In this document: positions 44,801 through 53,537 of the stretch, one piece after another
How positions within the stretch are numbered: position 1 is the stretch's first letter
How the letters are laid out: each line of letters begins with the position of its first letter
NCBI GenBank assembly: GCA_016185145.1
Contig: JACPOB010000114.1
Location: forward strand, 31,082 to 95,081
Direction of reading: 5' to 3'
Length of the DNA stretch: 64,000 nucleotides
Source of the DNA: Rhodospirillales bacterium
GTDB taxonomy: Bacteria; Pseudomonadota; Alphaproteobacteria; Reyranellales; Reyranellaceae
Program-made: the position numbers and the translations under genes
Notes under the pieces: generated by a model
Databases searched by the model: none
What the model was told of the DNA's origin: nothing
Seen by the model: the letters and a program-made list of their open reading frames with translations, nothing else

Positions 44801-47800
44801 TCGTTCAGGGCCTCGGTAGCCAGGGTGCGCAGCTGCGACTTTGCGAGCCCCGACGTCAGATCGAGGACATCCACCACAGCGATCGACGGTTGGCAGAAGG
44901 TGCGCACCTTGATGCCGACCGTGCTGACATTGTCGGCACTCTTGCGGATCTGGAAATAGGCGACCGGAAGGTCTGCTGGAGCGGCCAGACGGTCGGCTAC
45001 GGGGCGCAACGAAATCTGTGCCAGGGCCACGCCCTCCGCCTTGACGATGCCGCGCATCGCGTCGGCATTGGCCGGCGGCTCGCCCTCGAACGATGCGACC
45101 TGCAACGTGCCGCCCGGCCGCGTCACGATATCGACGAAGGGGGCACCGAGCTCGAGATTGGCGTAGCGCGGCAGGATGACGGCGAAGGCATCGTTCAGCC
45201 GGCGCAGCGCCTGCTCCGGGGGCAGATAGTCGCGAATCTCGGTGTCGTACAGCTTGACGCCCGCCGCCAAGCCGAGCTTGCGCAGGATGCTCCAGCCGTA
45301 CGGGTCGCGCGCCTCGGGCGTTTCGTCCAGCCAGCCGGGCACGTCGGTGGCGCCGAGCTTCGGCAGTCCCTCCAGCACCGGCTCGTAGCGGCGATAGCGG
45401 GTATCGCCGGCCGCGTCGTAACGGATCCAGTCGATCACGTCGGCCAACACGGGGTGTAGTGCCGGGTCGAGGTCCACGCCCCACTCGGCCTCGGTCAACG
45501 TGGTGCCGGTGCTGTTCAGCGCGCGGACGGCGATGCGCGCCTCGCGTGCGGCTTCCTTCTTCACGTTGCCGCCGCCCGACCAGACAAGTCCCTGGAACAA
45601 CGCCCGCAGGTGACGGACCGTCCATCCTTGACCTTCCGGCGGCGCGAAACCGCCGCCCTGCGGCGTCTCATCGCCCACCAAGGGACGCCAGGACGGCGAT
45701 ACCGTGGCGACGCCGTCGATCTTGAGCTCCACCTTGATGAGGCGAGGACGACCCTGTGACAGGAGTTGGGTGACGACCGTTTCGTCCACGTTGATGGCGA
45801 GCGAACGACGCCACGGTCGACTCGGCCAGGCGACGAAAGATTCGGCCGGCGAGTACCATGGGCGACGCCGGCCGGCAGGACGCGGCAAATCCTCAGGCAC
45901 CACCAGGCGCCGTGTCTCGCTCGGATAGCGCGCCTCGACCTTGGCGAAATCGGCGACTTCCGCCGGCTCCAGCAGCTTCATCGAGGGCGGCAGCGCCTGC
46001 ACTCGCGCGACGTGCCGTGCCGTGCCGTCGCGGACATAGACCAGGATCACCTCGTCGTTGTTCGCGAAAGGCAAGGGCGTGCCTTCGGGATCGGCGCTCA
46101 CGACGCGCAGTCGGCGATAGTTGTTGGCGCGCACGCGCACGTCGAGCCTGAAGCTGAGCCGACTGCCGGGGTCGCTCTTCTTGATCAGCACCAGGCGTGC
46201 CGTCGCGTTCTCGGTCGTGCCGTCCATCAGGTCGAGCACGTTGGCCCGATCCGTCCCGGCAAAATCGAGCGGGCTGACGAACATCGCCCGGACCTTGCTC
46301 GGGTCAGCATGGTCCAGGCAGAGCTTGCGGGCACCGGGATCGGCGTCCACCGTGCGCGTGCCGAAACTGTAGCGGATCGCTGCCGCCGTCGGCGCGCTGG
46401 TCGCGCCCTCGACCTCGCCCGCCACATCGGTCTCGAACAGGTCGAAACCGCCGAACAGCCGCGCCAGTCGTTGCGCGCTCGTTTTGCTGAGGTCCGCCAA
46501 CTCGTCGATGCCGGCGGGAAGCGCATTCCATCTGATGCGCGTCGCGACGCGACGCTCGGGATCGCGCAGCCGCACGGGCTGCTCATCTGCGACAGGTGGG
46601 CCTCCCGCGACGAGGTCCAGGTACTTGTCGAGGCGGCCGCGTGCCGGCGGATGCCACACCAGGACGCGACCTGCCGCACCGTCGATGTCCTCGCCCATCA
46701 AGGGTGCGACATCCAGTCGGACCGGATGCTCGAACACCTCGATCGGCACGGCAACGGGCGGCAGCGGACGCCTGCGATCGCCGACGCCGGCCTGCGGCTC
46801 CGGCTTGAAGAGCATGGTGATATCGAGTGGGCACCATGCCGGCTGCTCGCCGTCGACCTTGCGCCGGACGGCAAAGCGCGCGCCGACAGCTCCGTCATCG
46901 GCCCGTTGGGCGCCGCTTCGAAGGACGCCGATGACCGCGAGGAAACTCTCGAGGCCGCGCGCGGGATCGGCGAAGACATAGCCCGCCGGGTCGCCGACCT
47001 GCTGCTCTTCGTCGATTGCCGGCGGTCCCGTCCGCAGGATCAACTCGAAGTCCTCGTCGTCGGCATGCTTCTGGTCGAAGTCCGCCGGCGACGGGCGGAC
47101 TCGCGCCTCGGTCACCGCGTCGGCGCCGTAAAGCCCGATCGGCGCGCCCGCTTCTCGGCGCACGCGCAGGACATAGATCCGCTCCTTTGGCGCATCCCGC
47201 TTGGTGTCCTCGCCGTCCTCGAGACCGAGCGTCACTCTGGGTCGGACGATTGCCCCGTCGGGGTTGCCTACCGTATCGTAGGCGAACCCGATCACGCCCC
47301 GGAGCACGGGCTTCACCGCGAGCGGCGGCGCCGTGAAAGCCTTCTCCAGCACGGTCGGCATGCCGGCCGTCCCGGCGCAATCCACCGGCACCACGGTATA
47401 GCGCACGGTCGCCCGCCTGGACCGATAGGTCGCGAGATCGGCCGCCGGCACATCGGAAAAGTCGTCGACGAACTGTGCCTGCGGACGCAGGAACTGCCAT
47501 GTCATGCCGCCGGTGTCCTGATTCCAAACCAGCCGGATCGGCGCCGCTGCCTTCACGGTGGTGCGGCGGGCGGGCTGTGCGGTGACGAGGCCGCCGTCGA
47601 CGACGATCTGTCGTTCGATGCGATAGTGCTTGAGGCTGAATTCCGGGTCGTCCCAGACGCCGGTGGACTTGCCGAACGCGGGCTCGAGGTCCCAGTCGAG
47701 CCGCATGCTCGCGCCCGCTTCCTCGATCACCGGATCGGCGAGCTTCGGGCCGGCTTCGCGGAACATGCGCTCCGGTCCGTTGAACAGGTGCACAGGCGTA

Positions 47801-50800
47801 TCGCCCGCGATCGCAGTCGCAGTCAGCGTGAACCGGGCCTTGCGCGGCGCGCCATTCGGCGCGGCAAACAGCTTGTCGATCTGATCTCCGGTGACGACGA
47901 AGGCGACACCGAGCTGGCGGATGTCCAGCGTCTCGCCGACGCGCGCATCCCACGCTGCTGCGCCACCCGCGGCGAGCTTTGCGGCGGATTCGCAGAGCGC
48001 GGCGACCGCAGCGGACCGACGTTCCTCGATTTCGTTGGCCAGGCGCTGCGGCTCGTTCAGTGCCAACTGATCCCGGCCGGCCTCGGCCAGCATCTGTGCG
48101 GCCGCCTCCCGCGATTCGGGCAGCGGCTGGGTGACGGCGTCGATCCTACGCCCGACCGGCTCCAGCAGTCCTCCGGCCCCCTTGATGAAGCACTGCTTCA
48201 TGAAGTCGCTGAGCTTGACCTCCTGCGCGCCGCTCGGACGAAAGATCACGGCATCGTTTGCATATGGCAACGGCTGGTCGTGACCGGCCAGATCTTCGAG
48301 GCGGCCTCCCGGCAGCAGGCGCTTCACGGTCAAACCGTCCGGCAGGGTGATCGTCAGAGGGGCGGAGTTGCCGGGCGGCGGATAGAACGTGCCGAAGTCG
48401 CCGCCGGCCGGGGTGGATCGCGGCAGGTCCGTCTCAGCCACGCCGGTTTCAGAATGATCCCTCGGAACGAGGATCATCACGTACTGCTCGACGCTGGCAT
48501 TGCCCGCCACCGGGAACAGCATCGCCCAATAGGCGCTCGGCTGCAGCTGCCGTCCCGGCGGATCGCCCGGCGGCGGCGGTGCGGTGACCGTCTCGTGCTT
48601 GTCCAGGGCCCGCTCGACGGCCTGATCGGCAGCGACCGCGCGCGGACTGCGCGGCAGCTCGGCCGGTGGCGGCGCCACGCCCTTCTCGGCGTCCGGTAGC
48701 GCCGCGGCAAGGCCGAGCGACAGGAAGCGGTCCACCCGGGTCCGCGCCTCGGCGAGGAAGCCCTCGTTGAAGCCGAAGCCGATACCGAGGCGCAGCGACC
48801 GGCCGAAGGCGCCGACGCCCACCGACGCCGAGCCGCGCCCGCCGATCGCGTTGGGCTTCACGGCGAGTTCCAGCGCCACGGTGATGGTGATCGAGAGCGA
48901 GAAGCCGACCTCCAGATGGATGTCGGCAAATCCCACCGAGAATTCCAGCCACACCCGCACCTCGAGCCCGATCGACACGCTGAAGGCGAGCGAGCCGTAG
49001 AACAGGCTGTCGCGGAAGCGCTTGGCCGAGATATAGGAGATGAGCTTGGCGTCGATTGAAAAGTCGGCACGGGCGACCACCGACGCGCCGAACGAGCGGC
49101 CGCCGACGGAGCCGCCGAACCGCGCGAAGCCGCGTGCGCGAAAGGCGATGCCGTACAGCAGGGCGCCGTCCTCGATGCGGTTGACCAGGCCGCCTTCGCA
49201 GTCGATGCGGAAGGTGTCGCCTTGGCTCAGGCTGAAGCCCAGCTCGTAGGGCCAGCCGAATTCCTGGTGGAACAGCCCGGGACGGATGTAGGTGGTCGCC
49301 GACCAGCGAATGCCGCGCATGGCCTGGACCAGCGGCCGCGGCAGCTCCGGATGCTTGCCCTCGAGGTCGCCCTTGCCGTCAGACACCATGCGGGCCAGGA
49401 ACTCCTGCCGCGGCACCGAAAGGTACATGTAGCCGCGCAGGATCGGGTTGCGCCGCCACGAGTCCTGCGCGCTGGAATCGTGCCAGTCGGCGTAGTTGCG
49501 CGAGATCCAGACACGGCCGTTGAGGAAGAACGTCAGATCGCTGCGCATCGCCGCGACGATGTCGAACATCACCGGGTTCGGCAGTTCCTTCTCGCCGCGC
49601 GGGTTGTAGGAATCCTCCGACGACGCGGTCTCGATGGTGATCAGCCCGCGCAGCGCGAGGGTCAGGCGATTGCCGTCGGCCTCCGGCTCCCAGGCCTCGA
49701 CCGATGCGAGATCGCCCTGGTACTTCGAGACTTCGTCCAGCACCTCGACCAGCTTCTTGACGCTGTCGACCTGGTCGGCCCGGTTGAACGCCGCGAGCGT
49801 GAACCGGAAGCCGAATCCGAAGCCGACCTCGCGCAGGTAGATCGGCCCGACGGGCGTCGGGATCTCGATCGACAGCTCGTTCCTCTGGGCATAGAGGAAG
49901 AAGGCGAGCCGTGGGTCGCGGCCGGGCCGCGCCAGTTCCAGGAAGCCCATCGCCGCCGACATCGAGCCCCAGCCCTTGATCGACAGACGGCCGCTGCCGA
50001 GGAAGCCGCGCACGGTGACGTTCGCCGGCAGCGCACCCGGCCGGTAGAGGCTGGGCAGGCTGTCGTCGACGGCGATCGCGGTGCCCTCGATCGAAGCGCT
50101 GCCGCCGAACCGGACGCCGACGGTCAGGCCGTCGAAACGCACCTGCGGCAGCGACTGCCCCGATTTGGGCGGCGCCAGCCACAGCTTGTGGAAATCGAAC
50201 TTCGGACTGACGATGTCGCCCGCCTCGACGAAGTTGACCTGTCCGGAAATCGACATCGCCGGCTGGCCACCGAAGGCCGGCGAGGCGGGATGGAAGCCGA
50301 TCCCGCGCAGCTCGAAGGTGAACAGATTGAAGACGTTGAAGCGCTTCTTCGGCTCGACCGTGACCTGGAACTCGATCGCCCGCGCCAGCAGCGACGCATC
50401 GCGGGCGAGGGGAGCCTTGTCCAGGGTGATGGTCAGCCCGCCGAAATGTTTCAGCAGTCCATCGGTGAACTCGCCGGGGCGTGGGCGGAACTCGGCGGTG
50501 CCGGTCAGCGTGAAGTAGAAATGGTAGCCGGCGCCTTCGGCGGCGAAGTCCTGGAATTCCAGCCCGATCGCCGACAACGTCAGCGTGAAGCGGGTGCCGT
50601 GGCAGACGATGGGATCGTTCGACTTGTCGAGCGTGGCTTCGGCGCTCAGCACGCTGAGCGCGCCATTGGCGCCGCGTCCGAGGGCGATGGCGATCGAGGC
50701 GTTGGCCTCTCCGACCAGCTCCGGCGGCAGCTGGCCTGCCCCGGCGATGGCGAACGACTGGATTTCGCCGCGCTTGATGCTGAGGCTGCCGCGGCTGAAG

Positions 50801-53415
50801 CGGAAAGGCATGTCGACGCCGGCGAGCTGCACCGGTGTGGCCGGGTCGACCCGCGCGTCGAGATCAAGGCCGGCTCGGGACAGCGCGAACGCGTCGACGA
50901 TAAACACGATGCCGCGGCCGGCGCTGGCGACCTTGGCGTAGCACAGCTCCAGCTTGGCGCCCGGCGCCAGCGCCAAGCGGACGTCGCCGCCGGAGAAGTC
51001 GAGCACGAACTTCGCTTTCGAGGCAGCAGGCGTGAGCTTGCCCTGCAGCCCGAACAGGTTGAAGTCTTTGTCCTCGGGGCCGTTGATGACGACTTGCTGA
51101 CCACCTTTGAGACGAACATTCAGGGCCTTGAGGTCGAGGATCGCATCGAGGGTGAAGTCGGCTTTTGTCTTGGCGATGACCAGCGTCGCCTGGATGGGTA
51201 GGGTGACCTCGTAGGATGCTGCCGCCACGACCGGCGTCCCGGGACGAAGGTGGATGTACTGTTGCAGCGATTCGAGGAACCCGCCGCCCGGCGTGGACCC
51301 TTTCGATGATTGCAGGAACGGCAGCAGGCGATCGGCGGCGTCGGACGCCAGCTTCGCTTCGATCTTGTAAGCATTCCAGGTGTCGATGTCGGCGAGGGCC
51401 AACCGCTCGTCGACGTGCACGACGCTGAGCTGCGTGCCCAACGATGTCTGAAGCGGCCTCAGCACCGGATTGCCAGCCGTTCCGCTGAGTATCTGCAGTA
51501 CTCTCGCCTTGCTCTGGCTGATCGTTGCGATGGCAAGGGCGCTTGTCGCGCCGGCCAGGCTTGCCTCCACCTGGAGGAGCCGGTCCGGCGCGCGCGTTCC
51601 CTCCTTCGTGGTGTCGCGGGCGGCGTCGAGGCCGGCGTCGTCCGACAGCCACAGATCGGTGCCCAGTACGACGGGCGAATTGGTCGACGGCATCGCGACC
51701 AAGGCCAGTTGCATGGGCTCGTCGAAATCGATCACCAACGCCGCGGTCCAGTCGAGCGGGATGCGGAGCTCGAGGCCCAGCGCCTCGGCAGTGAGCGTCG
51801 GCGAGGCATCCTGTACGGCGGTCGGCGTCCGCGAGACGACGATCCGGCGCAAACGATGGCTGTGCGCATCGAGACCGATCTCGACGGTAAGATGCGGGAC
51901 TGCCGCGCCGGCCTGCAGCTGCAGCTTCCTGAAACTCTCGACCAGGAAGCGGACGAACCGGGCCAGTGCCTCGCCAATCGCTTGCCCGACGGCCAGCAGC
52001 GACTCGATGGCGGCGCCCGCCTTGGCGGCAAGCCAGCGTATGGCAGCGGCCAGCATTTCCGCGATGCGCTCGATCACCTTGACGAGATTGGGCAGCTGGG
52101 GCGCGCCCATCGTCGGCAGGGGCAGTGCGCAGATGAGGCGCAACAGGTCTTGCGCGGCGGTGGCCGCGCCCTGCGTCAGCGCGACGACCAGCGCGACCGG
52201 ATAGGGCTCGATGACCTCGAGCGAGGTCAGTCGGCCGGAACTCGTGTTGGCGACGGCGTCGTAGCGCTGCTCGTAGCTGGCCTTGAGGGCCAGCAGCAAG
52301 GCAGGGTCGGACTTCGCCTTCAGCACGACGCGCGGCAGGATCAGCGTGGCCGTCAGGCCGAAATCGCCAGGACCGGCCGCCGTGCCGAGATCGAAGCTGC
52401 CCTGGAGGGCAAGCTGCAATGTCGACGGCGCCAGGTCGACGGTCACGGGCAGGAAGTCGCTGTCGATCGCCTTGGCAGGCAGGTCGATCGAGTCCGTCGT
52501 CGTATTGTCCACCCGTCCCTGCAAGGTGAGATTGCCGTCCTCCAGGGCGAACCGGAACCCGGTGATGTCGGCCAGCCTGACGGTCTTGGCGTCGGTCGCG
52601 AGCTCGAGCACGCCATCGCTCGGCGCGCCGCTGTCGATTCGGAGCCGCCTGTCGGCAACGGCCAACGACATCTGAGGCGCCGTGCCGGGCCACCTCACGC
52701 GCAAGGGCGGCTGGGCGCTATCCAGCTGCGGAAGCGGCAAGCCGAAGCGCAGGATCTGCGAGAGGTCGGGCAAGTGCAGTTGCGGGAAGCTCAACTGCGG
52801 CCAGCCTATGCGCGGCCAGACGAGGTCGAGGGCTGGCAGTCCAGGCGCCGGCGCGTCTATCGAGATCGCCGGCAGGGCGCGGACCAGGGCCTCGCGGGTG
52901 ACCGTGACCTCGATCCGCATGGTTGCGCCGCGGTCGCCCAACACGGCAGAGCCGGCGATCGTCGCCGTCAGTACCGCGGCGTCGTCTTGCGCCGCAGGAT
53001 CGAGCAGCGTCAGGTCTATGCACAGCCGCGCTTCTGCCTGCGCCGCGAACGGCAGGGCATTGATGCCGAGGAATCCGCCCGCCTGTGCGTTCAGGTCGAC
53101 CTTGATCGCGGCGAGCCTAGCGCGGATGTCGTCGCGCGCCGCTTCCAGCGAGGCAAGAGCTTGATCGGCCGCCTCGCGCGCCTGTCGGATAGCGGTTTGC
53201 AGCTGGTCCCAGCGTTTCAGCTTGCGGCCGTCGAGCACCGCTTCCGGGAATTCGATCTGCTTGATCTGGAATTCACCTCGGGCCTCGATTCCGTTGACCC
53301 GAGTGACGACGGCGATGGCCGTGACGAGGCGCGACTGGTCGTCGGCGGTCACGCCCTCGATGCTTACCGAATTGCCGACCCCATCCCGTGCATAGATCTC
53401 GATCCGCCCCGCCAT
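41863..53415 (-). CDS. Giant protein of unknown function (about 3,850 residues)
   Basis: One open frame of 11.6 kb. ATG 53415 (MAGRIEIYARDGVG) is preferred, with a GGGGGG run upstream; an in-frame GTG at 53424 adds three residues. No signal peptide. Residues ~1-430: beta-rich. ~430-520: amphipathic helices (IERIAEMLAAAIRWLAAKAGAAIESLLAVGQAIGEALARF). ~520-1580: long beta-rich part with alternating segments such as FGASVVARADFSIDAKLISY and GLEVRVWLEFSVGFADIHLEVGF. ~1580-1640: Pro-rich hinge (APPPAELPRSP, TAPPPPGDPPG). ~1900-2040: fibronectin-III-like pairs (FSLKHYRIERQIVVDGG; ATVRYTVVPVDCAG). The remainder has no recognised fold. Divergent from a membrane-protein gene 123 bases away. Function unknown. 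Confidence 0.82.
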   Translation of the reverse strand: MAGRIEIYARDGVGNSVSIEGVTADDQSRLVTAIAVVTRVNGIEARGEFQIKQIEFPEAVLDGRKLKRWDQLQTAIRQAREAADQALASLEAARDDIRARLAAIKVDLNAQAGGFLGINALPFAAQAEARLCIDLTLLDPAAQDDAAVLTATIAGSAVLGDRGATMRIEVTVTREALVRALPAISIDAPAPGLPALDLVWPRIGWPQLSFPQLHLPDLSQILRFGLPLPQLDSAQPPLRVRWPGTAPQMSLAVADRRLRIDSGAPSDGVLELATDAKTVRLADITGFRFALEDGNLTLQGRVDNTTTDSIDLPAKAIDSDFLPVTVDLAPSTLQLALQGSFDLGTAAGPGDFGLTATLILPRVVLKAKSDPALLLALKASYEQRYDAVANTSSGRLTSLEVIEPYPVALVVALTQGAATAAQDLLRLICALPLPTMGAPQLPNLVKVIERIAEMLAAAIRWLAAKAGAAIESLLAVGQAIGEALARFVRFLVESFRKLQLQAGAAVPHLTVEIGLDAHSHRLRRIVVSRTPTAVQDASPTLTAEALGLELRIPLDWTAALVIDFDEPMQLALVAMPSTNSPVVLGTDLWLSDDAGLDAARDTTKEGTRAPDRLLQVEASLAGATSALAIATISQSKARVLQILSGTAGNPVLRPLQTSLGTQLSVVHVDERLALADIDTWNAYKIEAKLASDAADRLLPFLQSSKGSTPGGGFLESLQQYIHLRPGTPVVAAASYEVTLPIQATLVIAKTKADFTLDAILDLKALNVRLKGGQQVVINGPEDKDFNLFGLQGKLTPAASKAKFVLDFSGGDVRLALAPGAKLELCYAKVASAGRGIVFIVDAFALSRAGLDLDARVDPATPVQLAGVDMPFRFSRGSLSIKRGEIQSFAIAGAGQLPPELVGEANASIAIALGRGANGALSVLSAEATLDKSNDPIVCHGTRFTLTLSAIGLEFQDFAAEGAGYHFYFTLTGTAEFRPRPGEFTDGLLKHFGGLTITLDKAPLARDASLLARAIEFQVTVEPKKRFNVFNLFTFELRGIGFHPASPAFGGQPAMSISGQVNFVEAGDIVSPKFDFHKLWLAPPKSGQSLPQVRFDGLTVGVRFGGSASIEGTAIAVDDSLPSLYRPGALPANVTVRGFLGSGRLSIKGWGSMSAAMGFLELARPGRDPRLAFFLYAQRNELSIEIPTPVGPIYLREVGFGFGFRFTLAAFNRADQVDSVKKLVEVLDEVSKYQGDLASVEAWEPEADGNRLTLALRGLITIETASSEDSYNPRGEKELPNPVMFDIVAAMRSDLTFFLNGRVWISRNYADWHDSSAQDSWRRNPILRGYMYLSVPRQEFLARMVSDGKGDLEGKHPELPRPLVQAMRGIRWSATTYIRPGLFHQEFGWPYELGFSLSQGDTFRIDCEGGLVNRIEDGALLYGIAFRARGFARFGGSVGGRSFGASVVARADFSIDAKLISYISAKRFRDSLFYGSLAFSVSIGLEVRVWLEFSVGFADIHLEVGFSLSITITVALELAVKPNAIGGRGSASVGVGAFGRSLRLGIGFGFNEGFLAEARTRVDRFLSLGLAAALPDAEKGVAPPPAELPRSPRAVAADQAVERALDKHETVTAPPPPGDPPGRQLQPSAYWAMLFPVAGNASVEQYVMILVPRDHSETGVAETDLPRSTPAGGDFGTFYPPPGNSAPLTITLPDGLTVKRLLPGGRLEDLAGHDQPLPYANDAVIFRPSGAQEVKLSDFMKQCFIKGAGGLLEPVGRRIDAVTQPLPESREAAAQMLAEAGRDQLALNEPQRLANEIEERRSAAVAALCESAAKLAAGGAAAWDARVGETLDIRQLGVAFVVTGDQIDKLFAAPNGAPRKARFTLTATAIAGDTPVHLFNGPERMFREAGPKLADPVIEEAGASMRLDWDLEPAFGKSTGVWDDPEFSLKHYRIERQIVVDGGLVTAQPARRTTVKAAAPIRLVWNQDTGGMTWQFLRPQAQFVDDFSDVPAADLATYRSRRATVRYTVVPVDCAGTAGMPTVLEKAFTAPPLAVKPVLRGVIGFAYDTVGNPDGAIVRPRVTLGLEDGEDTKRDAPKERIYVLRVRREAGAPIGLYGADAVTEARVRPSPADFDQKHADDEDFELILRTGPPAIDEEQQVGDPAGYVFADPARGLESFLAVIGVLRSGAQRADDGAVGARFAVRRKVDGEQPAWCPLDITMLFKPEPQAGVGDRRRPLPPVAVPIEVFEHPVRLDVAPLMGEDIDGAAGRVLVWHPPARGRLDKYLDLVAGGPPVADEQPVRLRDPERRVATRIRWNALPAGIDELADLSKTSAQRLARLFGGFDLFETDVAGEVEGATSAPTAAAIRYSFGTRTVDADPGARKLCLDHADPSKVRAMFVSPLDFAGTDRANVLDLMDGTTENATARLVLIKKSDPGSRLSFRLDVRVRANNYRRLRVVSADPEGTPLPFANNDEVILVYVRDGTARHVARVQALPPSMKLLEPAEVADFAKVEARYPSETRRLVVPEDLPRPAGRRRPWYSPAESFVAWPSRPWRRSLAINVDETVVTQLLSQGRPRLIKVELKIDGVATVSPSWRPLVGDETPQGGGFAPPEGQGWTVRHLRALFQGLVWSGGGNVKKEAAREARIAVRALNSTGTTLTEAEWGVDLDPALHPVLADVIDWIRYDAAGDTRYRRYEPVLEGLPKLGATDVPGWLDETPEARDPYGWSILRKLGLAAGVKLYDTEIRDYLPPEQALRRLNDAFAVILPRYANLELGAPFVDIVTRPGGTLQVASFEGEPPANADAMRGIVKAEGVALAQISLRPVADRLAAPADLPVAYFQIRKSADNVSTVGIKVRTFCQPSIAVVDVLDLTSGLAKSQLRTLATEALNDGAKKLRADLTDDAGEDYSVEIPVAGLSTEEVIALVRVTVAGGDASALFENGNVLEGGVARRVPNPLGPAPDPFGRFPEMSPRRFAALLANHGSLENTAGFRPHADRSWPGGWPAEASADAQLQLRLAGWMRRFLEHGRGDLPPQDAPASTVYFSFAEVTRPDPWRVGVATDGTMQIILTHDDRKRRLKRYAIKPFGRYESFVEAVQLAARPNQRPQSPQLGGAWSDGVLGQADVTQAYAALERAWARRFFDTVIPRTEPLAPPLVIDAKRMEILPPATSNIPPRRVVEFLYARHPEELMSEANVTVEGALSFEGVSVGLWREFAAQRWARDLKPGIDTAAGFGGLSHRPQAQPLIASDDRFGGLAQTRQLETGQPETGQPDDTLHEGRYIDGWRGALALRTEWLPHFFRTHAVAFAAAGVVVSKPVVATVEEGHHDLCLPWRTDILGQTADQVTPLQTTPDPTWTVTRDDAGQGFAVRFTLPLVRFVDCMPPAMRKDWLDRSSIPALFTLPDPAARYEIGTVAEDGSGMIATAAELDVIAEQRGADSGSPTSKYRANTVGPLFARTMEPVIEEQSNGQVWWRLGVTTTLDDPRPAPPDATFAPHVPAEVAMGGNQADPLRSFELSATAFSAAIWSSVTPTADVTLRIMAPQPGNAQFRADLTTWRDLFAPHADTGNAAATAARNFLQSWIDTDGITPPLPQLTLSIGAFSAGLPRIAFGRPAAVAIEQSAVWQWPQPPACGIAVRDAVAGLTASHLADQFTPESFTASVLAPIRDELRRLSIARKLSEFREWRSLASTLPVTLREAALTMGLAQSGNVQLLPDTADVIAVVSIAGGSTTIDSWKRLIEAIEAAPFTATAITDLAPFEDADTVADRIYRLRLPCRALLSPQVAAALAGLDADPAWRADCLVLRAPPDDNDWAKVRNALAAVAPTDLRDHLQAYVETAVAAQIFGPGRKPRLKAYRGRALPLADLIVRAQ

Positions 53416-53537
53416 CTGCCGCACATCCCCCCGAATGCGAGCCTCGACGCATTACGCCAGATCAGTGGAGCGTAGTCACTAACGAATTTACAACCCATGG
53501 TATTTTGTGCTTTGCTGGAGAGATCGAGGGGGACGAC

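Noticed and set aside
34339..53415. Giant genes as NRPS/PKS, RTX adhesin, Rhs or TamB-like proteins
   Set aside because: No carrier-protein, condensation or ketosynthase motifs, no glycine-rich calcium repeats, no YD-repeats, and no N-terminal membrane anchor were seen.
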